Part shown: one piece after another, positions 51,923 through 61,536 of the stretch
Layout of the letters: the number at the start of each line of letters is the position of its first letter
Numbering within the stretch: position 1 is the stretch's first letter
DNA from: Streptomyces morookaense
GTDB lineage: Bacteria > Actinomycetota > Actinomycetes > Streptomycetales > Streptomycetaceae
DNA: 64,000 nt
NCBI RefSeq assembly: GCF_013030945.1
Contig: NZ_JABBXF010000012.1
Location: forward strand, 62,001-126,000
Reading direction: 5' to 3'
The notes under the pieces: generated by a model
What the model saw: the letters and a program-made list of their open reading frames with translations, nothing else
Database searches by the model: none
Told to the model about the DNA's origin: nothing
Made by a program: the position numbers and the translations under genes

Positions 51923-54900
51923 TGCCGTACGGCCGAGCCCGAGCGGCCCTTGACGACCTGCAGCTGTGCGGGGATCCGCTGCCTCAGGTCGGGGACGTGG
52001 CTGACGATGCCGACCGTGCGGTCCCGTTCGCGGAGCGAGTCCAGGACGTCCAGCACCTCGTCCAGGGTCTCCTCGTCCAGGGTGCCGAAGCCCTCGTCGA
52101 TGAAGAGCGTGTCCAGGCGGGTGCCGCCCGCCTCCTCGGTGACGACGTCGGCGAGACCGAGCGCGAGGGCGAGCGAGGCGAAGAAGGTCTCGCCGCCCGA
52201 GAGTGTCGCGGTGTCGCGCGCGCTGCCCGTCCAGGCGTCGACGACGTGCAGGCCGAGCCCCGAGCGGCCGCGGCCGGCGGCCCGGGCGTCGGAGTGGACG
52301 AGCGTGTAGCGGCCGCCCGACATGCGCTGCAGGCGTACGGTCGCGGCGGCCGCGACCTGTTCGAGGCGGGCCGCCAGGACGTAGGACTCCAGACGCATCT
52401 TGCGCTCGTTGCGGGCCGAGGTGCCCGCGGCGAGCGCGGCGAGACCCGCGACGCGGTGGTGCTCCTCGCGCAGCGGGGCGAGCCGTACGGCGTCGGTCGC
52501 GGCACGGCGGGAGAGCCGGTCCAGTTCCGCGCAGCGGGTCCGCGCGGCGGCGTCCCGGGCGGCGGCCTCCTGCAGTCTGCGGGTCGCCGCATCCGCGGCG
52601 GCCTGGGCGGCCGCGGGGTCGGCGGGCGGCTGCGCGGCGGCGGCCGCCAGGCTCGCGTCGGCCAACTCCGCGGCGACGGCGGCCTCTTCACTCTGCCACC
52701 GGTCGAGGCGTTCCTGGAGCCGCCGCTGCCCGGCGGCGTCCAGCAGGGCCTCGGCCGCCCGGCCGGGGGTGTCGAACCCGGCGCGGTAGGCGGCGTCGGC
52801 GAGGCGGTCGTCGGCCTCCTTGAGGCGGTCCGCAGCGGCTTCCGCGCCGCGCACGGCCTCGGCCGCCTCGGCGAGGCGGGCGAGCTGCTGCTCCAGCAGC
52901 GCCGCCCGGCGCTCGACACTCTCCTCGCCTCCGCGCGCCTGCCTCAACTCCTCCTCCAGGGAGCGGAGTTCGCGATCGAGGTCGTCGCGGTGGGAGGTGC
53001 GGGCGGCGATGCGCAGCTGGGCGTCCTGCTGTTCTCGGCGGCGGCGCTCGTATTCGTGCTCGGCGCCGGACAGCGCGTCCCGTGCGGTGCGCAGGTCCGC
53101 GGCGGCGGCCTGCGCCTGCGCGAGGGAGCGTTCCAACGCGGCGGCGTCGGCGGCGAGTTCGGCGGTGGATGCCGTGCCGGCCGTGGCGGTCGCGGCGGCG
53201 AGGGCCTCGCGCAGCGACTGCACCTGCCGTGCGGCCTCGTCGCGGAGTGCGTCGGCCGCCTGGGAGGCGTCCAGTGCGGCCTGCTCGGCCGCGCGGTCCG
53301 GGTGCTCGGCCGCAGCGCGGGCGGGGGCGGGGTGCTCGGTGGCGCCGCACACGGCGCACGGGGCGCCGGGCTCCAGTCCGGCGGCCAGTTCGGCGGCGAT
53401 GCCGCGCAGGCGGCGGTCCTTGAGCTCCAGCCAGTGCTCGCGGGCGGCGGCGGCCTGTTCGCGGGCGCGCAGCAGCCGGGCCTCGGCCTCGTCGGCCTCG
53501 CCGGTGAGCATGTCGCGACGCCGGGCGGCGGCGAGCCGTTCCCGGGCGGGCGCGATGCGACTGCCGAGCTGTTCGGCCCGCGCGGCGGCCTCCTGTGCGG
53601 CGTCGACCCGCTGCCGGAGGGCGTGCCGCCGGCCGTCCCAGTCGTCGAGCCAGGACACCGCTTCCGCAACGGCCTCTTCGTCGGCCCGCGCCTCGCGGTC
53701 CAGCCGGGCGGCCTCCACGGTGACGGCGGCGGCCCGCTGTTCGGCGCGGCGGGCGGCGGCGAGCGACCCGAGTTCCTCGCGGAACGTGCGTTCCAGGGCG
53801 GCGAGTTGCTCGCCGCTCGCGTCCCGGTGCGTGTCGGGCAGTCGGCGGCGCGCCGCCGACTCGGCCGCGGCGGCGGCCCGGTGGGCCCGGCCGGCCTCGT
53901 CGCGCAACTCCAGCGCAGGCGCAACGGCCTCGGCGGCCCGCGCCGCCGCCAACCGCCCGCGCACGGGCTCCAGTTCCCCGCGCTGCGCCGCGAGCAGGGC
54001 GCTGCGCTGCCGGGCCGCCTCGTACCGCCGCTGCATCCGCGCCAGTTCACGCGCCTGTTCGGCGCGCTCCTGCGCGGCACGGTGGTCCTGCTCGGCGGCA
54101 CGAAGAGCGAGCGCGGCGATGTCCCGCCTTTCCCTGGCCTGCGCCCGCGCGAGCGCGGCCCACTCGAGAACGGCCTCGACGAGCCCGTCGTCACCGGGCC
54201 CGAGAGGCGCTTCGGCGGCCCGGGGGGCGGGGACTGCGGGGCGGGTGCTGCGCCGCGGTGCGGCAGCGCCGGCCTCGGGGGGCGACTCGACGCCGCCCCC
54301 CGCACGAGCCGGCTCCCCCGCCCGGGAGGGCTCCGGTGTACCGACCTCCGGCAGGGCCGGGTCCGCCGCGGCCTGCCGTATCCGGTGGGCCAGGGCGAGG
54401 AGTTGCTCGTCCCCCGCGCGGACGCGCGCCTCCGCCGTGCGGCGGCGTTCCGCCAGGTGGTTCTCGACCGCCGCGAAGCGGCCCGTGTCGAAGAGCCTGC
54501 CGAGCAGCCGGCTGCGGGCGGTGTCCTCGGCGTGCAGGAAGCGGGCGAAGTCGCCCTGCGGCAACAGCACGACCTGGCAGAACTGTTCGCGGCTCATGCC
54601 CAGCAGCTGGATGATCTCCTCGCCGATCTCCTGGTGCGAGCGGCTGAGGCCGTGCCAGGCACCGTCGCGGTGCTCGCGCAGTGCGCTGTAGGCCTTCTCG
54701 CGCGTGAAGCCGGCGCCCTTCTTCTTCGGGCGCAGTTGCTCGGGCCTCCTCGTGAGCTCCAACTTCCGCCCGCCGACGGTGAGTTCGAGTGCCACCTCGG
54801 TGGGCAGGTCGGCGGCGGCGTGGTCGCTGCGCAGGCTCAGGCCGCTGCCCTGGCGGGCGCCGGGCACGCTGCCGTAGAGGGCGTAGCAGACGGCGTCGAG

Positions 54901-55032
54901 AACGGAGGTCTTGCCCGCGCCGGTGGGGCCGTGCAGCAGGAACAGGCCGGCGGCCGACAGGGCGTCGAAGTCGACGTGCTGGGTGCCGCCGAACGGCCCG
55001 AAGGCGGTGACGGTGAGCCGGTGCAGCCTCAT
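51910..55032 (-). CDS. sbcC: SbcC-family SMC-like nuclease subunit
   Basis: 1040 residues. Walker A HGPTGAGKTSVLDAVCYALYG (about 33-40), long Ala/Arg/Glu-rich coiled coils, a zinc-hook CAVC near the middle (about residue 560), and C-terminal LSGGETFFASLALALGLADVV plus LFIDEGFGTLDEETLDEVLDVL (signature and Walker B). With SbcD forms the ATP-dependent double-strand-break nuclease that trims hairpins. ATGA overlap with sbcD. Confidence 0.93.
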   Translation of the reverse strand: MRLHRLTVTAFGPFGGTQHVDFDALSAAGLFLLHGPTGAGKTSVLDAVCYALYGSVPGARQGSGLSLRSDHAAADLPTEVALELTVGGRKLELTRRPEQLRPKKKGAGFTREKAYSALREHRDGAWHGLSRSHQEIGEEIIQLLGMSREQFCQVVLLPQGDFARFLHAEDTARSRLLGRLFDTGRFAAVENHLAERRRTAEARVRAGDEQLLALAHRIRQAAADPALPEVGTPEPSRAGEPARAGGGVESPPEAGAAAPRRSTRPAVPAPRAAEAPLGPGDDGLVEAVLEWAALARAQARERRDIAALALRAAEQDHRAAQERAEQARELARMQRRYEAARQRSALLAAQRGELEPVRGRLAAARAAEAVAPALELRDEAGRAHRAAAAAESAARRRLPDTHRDASGEQLAALERTFREELGSLAAARRAEQRAAAVTVEAARLDREARADEEAVAEAVSWLDDWDGRRHALRQRVDAAQEAAARAEQLGSRIAPARERLAAARRRDMLTGEADEAEARLLRAREQAAAAREHWLELKDRRLRGIAAELAAGLEPGAPCAVCGATEHPAPARAAAEHPDRAAEQAALDASQAADALRDEAARQVQSLREALAAATATAGTASTAELAADAAALERSLAQAQAAAADLRTARDALSGAEHEYERRRREQQDAQLRIAARTSHRDDLDRELRSLEEELRQARGGEESVERRAALLEQQLARLAEAAEAVRGAEAAADRLKEADDRLADAAYRAGFDTPGRAAEALLDAAGQRRLQERLDRWQSEEAAVAAELADASLAAAAAQPPADPAAAQAAADAATRRLQEAAARDAAARTRCAELDRLSRRAATDAVRLAPLREEHHRVAGLAALAAGTSARNERKMRLESYVLAARLEQVAAAATVRLQRMSGGRYTLVHSDARAAGRGRSGLGLHVVDAWTGSARDTATLSGGETFFASLALALGLADVVTEEAGGTRLDTLFIDEGFGTLDEETLDEVLDVLDSLRERDRTVGIVSHVPDLRQRIPAQLQVVKGRSGSAVRHRAP

Positions 55033-56195
55033 CGGGCGGTCTCTCCGAGGGTCTCGTCCAGGCGAACCGAGTCGAGCGCGGCCGTCAGCACGACCCGCTC
55101 GGCCTCGTCGGGTCCCCGGCCGCCTCGCACGTGCGCCACGAAGTCCTCCGCGATCTCCTGGTCGCTGCGGCCGCGCAGCCGCTGCGCGTAGGAGGCGAAC
55201 GAGTCCTCGGGGGCGCCCTCGGGGTCGAGGACGAGGCTCACCACGTGGGGGAAGCGCTTGGCCAGGCGCGCCATGGGGTCCTGGGGGCGTACGGGGTCGG
55301 TCAGCGTGGCCTCGACCCAGGCGTCCTCGTGGGCCGCGAGCGCCGGGTCGGCGAGGAGATCGTCGAGGCGGCCGCGGATACGGGCCAGCGGGCGCGGCAC
55401 CGGGCAGTCGACGCGCTCGGCGGCGACGGTTCCGTCGGCGCCGAGGTCGATCAGCCACATGGTCTTGCGGTGGGCGGCCTCGGAGAAGGAGTAGGCGAGC
55501 GGTGAACCGGAGTAGCGGACGCGCTCGTTGATCGTCTGGCAGCCGTGGAGGTGGCCGAGCGCCGCGTAGTCGACGCCGTCGAAGATCTCGGGGCCCACGG
55601 CGGCGACACCGCCGACCGTGATGTCCCGTTCGCTGTCGCTGGGCGCGCCCCCGGCGACGAAGGCGTGCGCGAGCACGACGGACCGGGTCCCGGCGGGCCG
55701 CCCGGCCAGGTCGGCGCGCACGCGGTCCATGGCGGCGCCGAGCACGGCGGCGTGCCCGGCCCGGTCGGCGCCCAGGGCGTCGCGGACGAGTGCGGGTTCG
55801 AGGTAGGGCAGCCCGTAGAAGGCGACGTCGCCGTGGGCGTCGGCGAGGACGACGGGGGTGCCGCACCCGGCGGGGTCGGTGCGCAGATGGACCCCGGCGC
55901 GCTCGATGAGCCCGGCGCCGACGCCGAGCCGGCGGGGCGAGTCGTGGTTGCCGGAGATCATGACGGTGGGCACGCCGAGCTCCGCGAGCCGGTGCAGGGC
56001 CTCGTCGAACAGCTCGACGGCGGCGAGCGGCGGCACGGCCCGGTCGTAGACGTCCCCGGCGACGAGCACGACGTCGACGCGTTCGTCACGGGCGGTGCGC
56101 ACGAGGTGACCGACGAACTCCCGCTGGGCGTCCAGCAGGCCGATGCGGTGGAAGGACCGGCCCAGGTGCCAGTCCGAGGTGTGCAGGATTCTCAC
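55029..56195 (-). CDS. sbcD: SbcD-family exonuclease subunit
   Basis: 388 residues. Calcineurin-like motifs in order: HTSDWHLG, AGDVYDRAVPP, ISGNHDSPRRLG, LAHAFVAGG and ALGHLHGCQTI bind two metals. Forms SbcCD with the overlapping downstream gene; its start at 56195 is the first of the operon. Confidence 0.95.
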   Translation of the reverse strand: MRILHTSDWHLGRSFHRIGLLDAQREFVGHLVRTARDERVDVVLVAGDVYDRAVPPLAAVELFDEALHRLAELGVPTVMISGNHDSPRRLGVGAGLIERAGVHLRTDPAGCGTPVVLADAHGDVAFYGLPYLEPALVRDALGADRAGHAAVLGAAMDRVRADLAGRPAGTRSVVLAHAFVAGGAPSDSERDITVGGVAAVGPEIFDGVDYAALGHLHGCQTINERVRYSGSPLAYSFSEAAHRKTMWLIDLGADGTVAAERVDCPVPRPLARIRGRLDDLLADPALAAHEDAWVEATLTDPVRPQDPMARLAKRFPHVVSLVLDPEGAPEDSFASYAQRLRGRSDQEIAEDFVAHVRGGRGPDEAERVVLTAALDSVRLDETLGETAR

Positions 56196-56255
56196 CGGTG
56201 GGCTCCGCCCCGCATGCCGCTCCGTTCCCTCCGCTTCGCCGAGTGCACCAGTGTC

Positions 56256-56882
56256 TCAGACGTCCCCGTACGCCTCGCCGCCAAGCTCGAATTCCGCGGT
56301 GCCCGCGGTGGCGTCCGCGAGCCAGGCGCGGAAGGTGTCCACTTCCGCCTCGGGCAGCCCGATCTCGATGCGTACTCCGGCCCCGTACGTCACTTCGCGC
56401 ACCGCCCGTCCCGTGGCCCGCAGTTCGTTCTCCAGCTTTCCGGCCCGCTGGTGGTCGACGGTGACGGCGGCCAGCCGGTAGCGGCGGCGGGTGACCGTGT
56501 CGAGGGTGTCGAGGGCCTCGCCGACGACCCCGCCGTAGGCGCGGATCAGCCCGCCCGCGCCGAGCTTGATGCCGCCGAAGTAGCGGGTGACGACGGCGAC
56601 GACGTACCGCATCTCGCGCCGCACGAGCATCTGCAGCATCGGCACCCCCGCGGTGCCGCCGGGCTCCCCGTCGTCGCTCGCCTTCTGCACGGAGCCGTCG
56701 GCGCCGAGGACGTAGGCCCAGCAGTGGTGCCGGGCGGTGGGGTGCTCCTTGCGGATGCGGGCGACGAACGCCTGCGCCTCCTCCTCGGTCGCGACGGGCG
56801 CGAGCGCACAGATGAAGCGCGACTTGCTGATCTCGATCTCGTGCACGCCCTCGCGCGCGACTGTCCGGTATTCGTCGGCCAT
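56256..56882 (-). CDS. YigZ/IMPACT family protein
   Basis: 208 residues. IEISKSRFICALAPV, HHCWAYVLG and SDDGEPGGTAGVPMLQML are the UPF0029 signature; a C-terminal DUF1949 domain follows. Role in translation/growth control is suggested for relatives. Separate from sbcD by 60 bases. Confidence 0.9.
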   Translation of the reverse strand: MADEYRTVAREGVHEIEISKSRFICALAPVATEEEAQAFVARIRKEHPTARHHCWAYVLGADGSVQKASDDGEPGGTAGVPMLQMLVRREMRYVVAVVTRYFGGIKLGAGGLIRAYGGVVGEALDTLDTVTRRRYRLAAVTVDHQRAGKLENELRATGRAVREVTYGAGVRIEIGLPEAEVDTFRAWLADATAGTAEFELGGEAYGDV

Positions 56883-56940
56883 TCCGCCAGCCTATGCCGG
56901 ACGCGGGAATGGTCCGGCAGCGGCCGCCGTTGAGCCGGTC

Positions 56941-57348
56941 ATGTACGCAGAGGCGGGGATCATCCGCAAGATCATCGAGGGTACGGGCGACACCTGGGCC
57001 GTGGTCGGTCTGTCCTCCAACGAGCAGCGCGCGGCGTTCCGTGTCGCGGAGGTGCTGCAGCACCACGGCAAGCGCATCGTGCCGGTGCACCCGAAGGCCG
57101 AGACGGTGCACGGGGAGAAGGGGTACGCCTCGCTGGCCGAGATCCCCTTCGACGTCGACGTGGTCGACGTCTTCGTCAACTCCGAGCTGGCGGGCGCCGT
57201 CGCGGACGAGGCCGTGGCGATCGGCGCGAAGGCGGTGTGGTTCCAGCTGGGGGTGATCGACGAGGACGCGTACGAACGGACGCGCGCGGCGGGCCTGCTG
57301 ATGGTGATGGACCGCTGCCCGGCCATCGAGATCCCCCGCCTGCGCTGA
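56941..57348 (+). CDS. CoA-binding (Rossmann) domain protein
   Basis: 135 residues, one domain: WAVVGLSSNEQRAAFRVAEVLQ (nucleotide loop), GKRIVPVHPKAETVHGEKGYASL, DVVDVFVNSELAG and GAKAVWFQLGVID. Fits YccU/PF13380-like proteins; ligand presumably CoA or acyl-CoA, function unknown. Convergent with the YbaK gene. Confidence 0.88.
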   Translation: MYAEAGIIRKIIEGTGDTWAVVGLSSNEQRAAFRVAEVLQHHGKRIVPVHPKAETVHGEKGYASLAEIPFDVDVVDVFVNSELAGAVADEAVAIGAKAVWFQLGVIDEDAYERTRAAGLLMVMDRCPAIEIPRLR

Positions 57349-57354
57349 GCCCGT

Positions 57355-57909
57355 TCAGCCGCCGAGTCCGGCGAGGACCGTCGCACCGGGCAGCTCCGCG
57401 AGGGCCTTGCCCGGCACGATGAGCTTGCCGCGGCGGCTGCCGCTGCCGACGATGACGTACGGGCTGTCGGCCACGGCCTGATCGACGAGAACCGGCCATC
57501 CTGCGGGCAGTCCGACGGGCGTGATGCCCCCGTACTCCATGCCGGTTGCCTCCAGCACGGTGTCCATGGGCGCGAAGGAGGCCTTGCGGGCGCCGAGATG
57601 ACGGCGGACGACGCCGTTGACGTCGGCCCGGGTGTGACCGAGGACCATGCAGGCGGCGAGGGTGACCTCGCCGCCGCGCTTCGCCGCCACGACGACGCAG
57701 TTGGCGGAGAGGTCCAGCAGCCAGGGCCCGTAACTCTCCGCCAGCACGGCCGTGTCGGCGCGCTCGGGCTCGGTGTCCACGTACAGCAGCTCCTCGACCG
57801 GGACCGGGCCGGTCCAGCCGCGCAGGGCATCGGCCACCGGCCGGACCAGCAGGTCCAGACGGTCCACGGCGGGCCGGACATCGTCGAAGGCTTCCATCGG
57901 CGTGCGCAT
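57355..57909 (-). CDS. YbaK/ProX-type aminoacyl-tRNA deacylase
   Basis: 184 residues. VEELLYVDTEPERADTAVLAE, NCVVVAAKRGGEVTLAACMVLGHTRADVNGVVRRHL and GGITPVGLPAGWPVLVD are YbaK/EbsC family blocks (editing of mischarged tRNA, commonly Cys-tRNAPro). ATG 57909 is preferred: TAGCGT ends seven bases upstream and no ribosome site is present (leaderless); GTG 57918 is an alternative. Confidence 0.85.
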   Translation of the reverse strand: MRTPMEAFDDVRPAVDRLDLLVRPVADALRGWTGPVPVEELLYVDTEPERADTAVLAESYGPWLLDLSANCVVVAAKRGGEVTLAACMVLGHTRADVNGVVRRHLGARKASFAPMDTVLEATGMEYGGITPVGLPAGWPVLVDQAVADSPYVIVGSGSRRGKLIVPGKALAELPGATVLAGLGG

Positions 57910-57919
57910 GCGCGCCACG

Positions 57920-58501
57920 CTAACAGCCGCCCCCCACGGGCGGGATGGCGACGGCCATGGTGAGCTCCACCGGCCGGTCGCCGTCGTTGCGGTAGCCGTG
58001 CGGGACGTCGGACTCGAAGGCGGCCGCGGTGCCGGCGGGCAGCCGGAACTGCTCGCCGTCCACGACGAGGGTGAGTTCGCCGGCCGTGACGCGGAGCAGC
58101 TCCACGGTGCCGGGCGGGTGGGGGTCCGAGGTGCTGGCGTCGCCCGGCTCGACGTGCCAGTCCCACAGTTCCATCGGGCCGCGGACCTGGGTGCCCACCA
58201 GCAGCGTGTGGTGGCTGCCGGCCTCGCTGGACCACATGCGTGTGGCCTCCTGCGGCGGCACGATCCGCACCCGCCCCTCCTGCTCGCGCTCCAGCAGGGT
58301 GGTGATGCTGACGCCCAGGGCGTCGGCGAGCTTGACCGTGGTGCCGACGCTGGGATTCGTCCGGGCCTGCTCGATCTGGATGATCATGCCGCGGCTGACG
58401 CCCGAGCGCGCCGCCAGGGCGTCCAGGGTGAGGCGGCGTTCGCTGCGCCAGCGCTTGAGATTGCGGGCGAGCGACTGCGTGAGCTTGTCGAGGTCCGTCA
58501 C
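57920..58501 (-). CDS. XRE-cupin transcriptional regulator
   Basis: 193 residues. HTH (about 15-70: RLTLDALAARSGVSRGMIIQIE) and a cupin ligand domain with HPPGTVELLRVTAGELTLVVDGE and FESDVPHGYRN. Divergent from the DMT exporter, which it probably regulates through the sites between them. GTG start at 58501. Confidence 0.88.
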   Translation of the reverse strand: MTDLDKLTQSLARNLKRWRSERRLTLDALAARSGVSRGMIIQIEQARTNPSVGTTVKLADALGVSITTLLEREQEGRVRIVPPQEATRMWSSEAGSHHTLLVGTQVRGPMELWDWHVEPGDASTSDPHPPGTVELLRVTAGELTLVVDGEQFRLPAGTAAAFESDVPHGYRNDGDRPVELTMAVAIPPVGGGC

Positions 58502-58555
58502 GGTCAGGTCAGGTCCGTTCCGTCCAGTTTATTTGATTAAATAGTTCAGTTCATT

Positions 58556-58599
58556 GCACTACAGCGTGGTGCACGCAACCGTCCACCACACTGTACTGC
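58556..58599. promoter_or_regulatory. 16-bp inverted repeat before the DMT exporter
   Basis: Arms 58556-58571 and 58584-58599 pair with two mismatches (core ACAGCGTGGTG/CACCACACTGT), 12-base spacer. An AT-rich stretch, TTATTTGATTAAATAG, lies at about 58529-58544. Either operator or mRNA hairpin. Confidence 0.5.
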
Positions 58600-58608
58600 G
58601 AGGTGCTC

Positions 58609-59475
58609 ATGACCCCCGTCTTCGCCCTGGCCACCGCCCTCATGTGGGGCCTGGCCGACTTCGGCGGCGGACTCCTCACCCGGCGGCTGCCGGCCCTCAC
58701 CGTCGTGCTGGTCTCCCAGCTGCTGGCCGTGGGCGCCCTCGGCACGATCGTGATCGCCACCGGTGCCTGGTCCGAGGCCGGACCCCGGCTGTGGTTCGCC
58801 GCGGCCGCGGGCGTCGTGGGCACCGCGGCCCTGCTCTGCTTCTACCGGGCGCTGGCCCTCGGCCCGATGGGCGTCGTCTCCCCGCTGGGCGCGCTCGGCG
58901 GCGTGGCGGTGCCGGTCGGCGTCGGCCTCGTCCTCGGCGAGCGGCCCGGGCTGCTGCAGTTCGCGGGCATCGCGGTCGCCATCGTCGGCGTCGTCCTGGC
59001 CAGCGGTCCGGGGCTGGGCGGGGCGCCCGTGCAGCGGCAGACCCTGGTGCTCACGCTGGTGGCCGCGTTCGGCTTCGGCTCGGTCATGGCGCTGATCGCC
59101 GAGGCGTCGCACAGCCTGACCGGCCTGTTCCTCGCCCTGTTCGTCCAGCGCGTGTGCAACGTGGCGGTCGGCGGAACCGTCCTCCTGGTCTCCTCGCGCC
59201 GCGGCACCCCCGCGCTGCCGGCCGGCGGCTGGAGCGTGATCCGCTCCTCGCTGCCGGCCCTCGCCTTCATCGGCCTCGCGGACGTGGCGGCCAACGGCAC
59301 GTACAACCTCGCCGCCCACAGCGGCCCGGTGACGGTGGCGGCCGTGCTGGCGTCCCTCTACCCCGTGGTCACGGCCCTGGCGGCGCGCGGCGTCCTGCGC
59401 GAACGCATGCAGACGCTGCAGGCGGCGGGGGCTGGGCTGGCCCTGGTGGGAACGGTGCTGCTGGCGACGGGGTGA
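58609..59475 (+). CDS. EamA/DMT-family exporter
   Basis: 288 residues, about ten transmembrane helices in two EamA repeats (GLADFGGGLLTRRLP at the start, FYRALALGPMGVVSPLGALG mid-way, and SLYPVVTALAARGVLRERM at the end). Drug/metabolite efflux of unknown substrate. ATG 58609 has GAGG five bases upstream. Confidence 0.87.
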   Translation: MTPVFALATALMWGLADFGGGLLTRRLPALTVVLVSQLLAVGALGTIVIATGAWSEAGPRLWFAAAAGVVGTAALLCFYRALALGPMGVVSPLGALGGVAVPVGVGLVLGERPGLLQFAGIAVAIVGVVLASGPGLGGAPVQRQTLVLTLVAAFGFGSVMALIAEASHSLTGLFLALFVQRVCNVAVGGTVLLVSSRRGTPALPAGGWSVIRSSLPALAFIGLADVAANGTYNLAAHSGPVTVAAVLASLYPVVTALAARGVLRERMQTLQAAGAGLALVGTVLLATG

Positions 59476-59490
59476 CCCGTCCGGGCGCGA

Positions 59491-60213
59491 CTACCCCGCG
59501 CCCTCCCCCAGTTCCGCAAGACTCGGCGGCCCCGCCGCCCGCAGCGGCGGCTCCCAGCCGCGCACCGCGTCCCACCGCCGCACCACCTTCGCCGGCACCC
59601 CGGCCACCACGGAGTGGTCCGGCACCTCGCCGCGCACCACGGCCCCCGCCGCCACCACGACGTTCCGCCCGAGCCGCGCCCCCGGCAGGATCACGGCCCC
59701 GGCCCCCAGCCAGCTGCCCGGTCCTATGGAGACGGGCGAACTCCGCGGCCACTGCCGCCCGATGGGCTGGTCGGGGTCCTCGTAGGAGTGGTTGTCGCTG
59801 GTGACGTAGACGTACGGCCCGCAGAAGACGTCGTTGCCGAAGGTCACCGGCTGCGAGGCGATGACATGGCTGCCGCGGCCGAGCACGACGCCGTTGCCCA
59901 GCCGCAGCACCGGGTCCGGGCCGAGGTCGAGCCCCGGCACCATGCCCGCGGTGAGGGTGACCTGTTCCCCGACGATGCAGTGGTCGCCGAGCTCGATCCA
60001 GCCCTCGCCGAAGACCGTGCCGAGCGGGAAGGCGAGCCGGGTCCCGGTGCCGATGCGGCGGAAGCGGTACGGTCCCGGCCGCTCGGCGGTCACCGCACCG
60101 GCCTGCTGGAGCCAGCGCCAGCCCCGGTGGACCGCACGGGAGACGGCCCGGCGCCGCCAGGCCCCGAGGGCCGCGACGGCACCGGACGAGAACGTGTTAC
60201 TGGTCTTCGGCAC
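59491..60213 (-). CDS. Left-handed beta-helix acyltransferase (LbH)
   Basis: 240 residues. Repeated hexapeptides (VTLTAGMVPGLDLG, IGPGSWLGAGAVILPGARLGRNVVVAAGAVVRGEVPDHSVVAG, quoted in part) fold as a left-handed beta helix; catalytic His in DNHSYED. Resembles maltose/galactoside O-acetyltransferases. Acceptor unknown. Confidence 0.85.
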   Translation of the reverse strand: MPKTSNTFSSGAVAALGAWRRRAVSRAVHRGWRWLQQAGAVTAERPGPYRFRRIGTGTRLAFPLGTVFGEGWIELGDHCIVGEQVTLTAGMVPGLDLGPDPVLRLGNGVVLGRGSHVIASQPVTFGNDVFCGPYVYVTSDNHSYEDPDQPIGRQWPRSSPVSIGPGSWLGAGAVILPGARLGRNVVVAAGAVVRGEVPDHSVVAGVPAKVVRRWDAVRGWEPPLRAAGPPSLAELGEGAG

Positions 60214-60280
60214 CCGCTCACCGTACTCAGCGGGGCCGGATCGAGGCCGCGCGAAGTCCTGTGATCTTCACCCCACGGGG

Positions 60281-60838
60281 TCAGCGCCCGCCAGGGGCGC
60301 CGAACCCCCGGCTCTCGACGGCCTCGCGGTGGGCCTTCGCCAGCCCCAGATACGCCTCGGCGTTGGCCCTGATGTGCTCGCGCTCCTCGGCCGTCAGCGC
60401 ACGCCGCACCTTGGCGGGCACCCCGGCGACCAGGGAGCCGGGCGGGACGTCCATGCCCTGCGGGACCAGCGCCTGGGCCGCGACGAGCGAACCGGCGCCG
60501 ACCCTGGCGCCGTTGAGGACGGTCGCGCCCATGCCCACGAGGACGTCGTCCTCCACGGTGCAGCCGTGCAGCACGGCGTTGTGGCCGACGGTCACACGCT
60601 CGCCGACACGGACCGGGAAGCCCGGGTCGACGTGCACGGTGCAGTTGTCCTGGATGTTGCTGTCGGCACCGATGACGATCGGCCCGCCGTCGGCGCGCAG
60701 CACCGCGTGGTACCAGACGCCGGCCCCCGCGGCGAGCGTCACATCGCCGATGAGGACGGAGGTGGGCGCGGCGAAGGCCGCCGGATCGACGTCCGGCTCC
60801 TTGCCGCCGATGCCCAGGGTCAGCGCATGCCCGGTCAC
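60281..60838 (-). CDS. Gamma-class carbonic anhydrase-like protein
   Basis: 185 residues. Hexapeptide beta helix with the zinc ligands of the gamma-CA family: DNCTVHVD and GHNAVLHGCTVEDDVLVGMGATVLNG. The Glu of the active archaeal enzyme (acidic loop) is not evident, so activity is uncertain. GTG 60838 with GAGGAGG upstream; 10 bases after the DedA gene. Confidence 0.85.
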   Translation of the reverse strand: MTGHALTLGIGGKEPDVDPAAFAAPTSVLIGDVTLAAGAGVWYHAVLRADGGPIVIGADSNIQDNCTVHVDPGFPVRVGERVTVGHNAVLHGCTVEDDVLVGMGATVLNGARVGAGSLVAAQALVPQGMDVPPGSLVAGVPAKVRRALTAEEREHIRANAEAYLGLAKAHREAVESRGFGAPGGR

Positions 60839-60848
60839 TGCCGCCTCC

Positions 60849-61505
60849 TCAGTCGGCGGCCGCGACGGACGCGGACTCGGCGGGCTCCTGCTCGGCGGCC
60901 TCGGCCGCCTTCTTCGCCTTGATCCGCATGACGACGAACGAGCCGATGCCGAAGAGGACCGCGACGGCCAGGCCGATGTAGGAGAACTTGCCGATCCACT
61001 CCTCGGCGACCTTGCCCACGGTGTAGATGAGGGCGACCGTGCCGCCGGCCCAGGCGATGCCGCCGAGCACATTGGCGATGAGGAACTTCCAGTACGGCAT
61101 CTTCAGCACGCCCGCCAGCGGACCGGCGAAGATGCGCAGCAGCGCGATGAAGCGACCGATGAAGACGGCCCACATGCCCCACTTCGTGAACGCCTTCTCG
61201 GCCGTGGCCACATGGTGCGGGCCGAAGTGCTTGGGGAACTTCCGGCCGAGCCAGTCGAGCAGCGGCTTGCCGCCCTTGCGCCCGATCAGATAGCCGAGGG
61301 AGTCGCCGACGATGGCACCGGCGACGGCACAGGCGCCCAGGACGTACGGATTGATGTGGTCCTGGGAGGCGGCCAGCAGCGTGGCGCTGACGAGGACGAT
61401 CTCACCGGGAAGCGGAATGCCCAGGCTTTCCAGCCCGATGACCCCGGCCACCAGGAGGTAGACGGCAATCGCCGGTACTGATTCGAGCCACTCCTGGATG
61501 TGCAA
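60849..61505 (-). CDS. DedA-family membrane protein
   Basis: 218 residues, about five or six hydrophobic segments, with the DedA signature GDSLGYLIGRKGGKPLLDWLGRKF (partly: GYLIGRKGGK), and FIGRFIALLRIFAGPLAG. Flippase-like proteins of envelope lipid metabolism. A hydrophilic acidic C-terminus follows. Probably co-transcribed with the carbonic anhydrase gene. Confidence 0.9.
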   Translation of the reverse strand: MHIQEWLESVPAIAVYLLVAGVIGLESLGIPLPGEIVLVSATLLAASQDHINPYVLGACAVAGAIVGDSLGYLIGRKGGKPLLDWLGRKFPKHFGPHHVATAEKAFTKWGMWAVFIGRFIALLRIFAGPLAGVLKMPYWKFLIANVLGGIAWAGGTVALIYTVGKVAEEWIGKFSYIGLAVAVLFGIGSFVVMRIKAKKAAEAAEQEPAESASVAAAD

Positions 61506-61536
61506 CGCCGGTTCCTCCCCGGTTGACGAACTGCTG

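Noticed and set aside
49642..55191. 1,849-residue plus-strand ORF
   Set aside because: Spans and opposes DUF885 and sbcC/sbcD in another frame, low-complexity Arg/Pro/Gly sequence, no domains.
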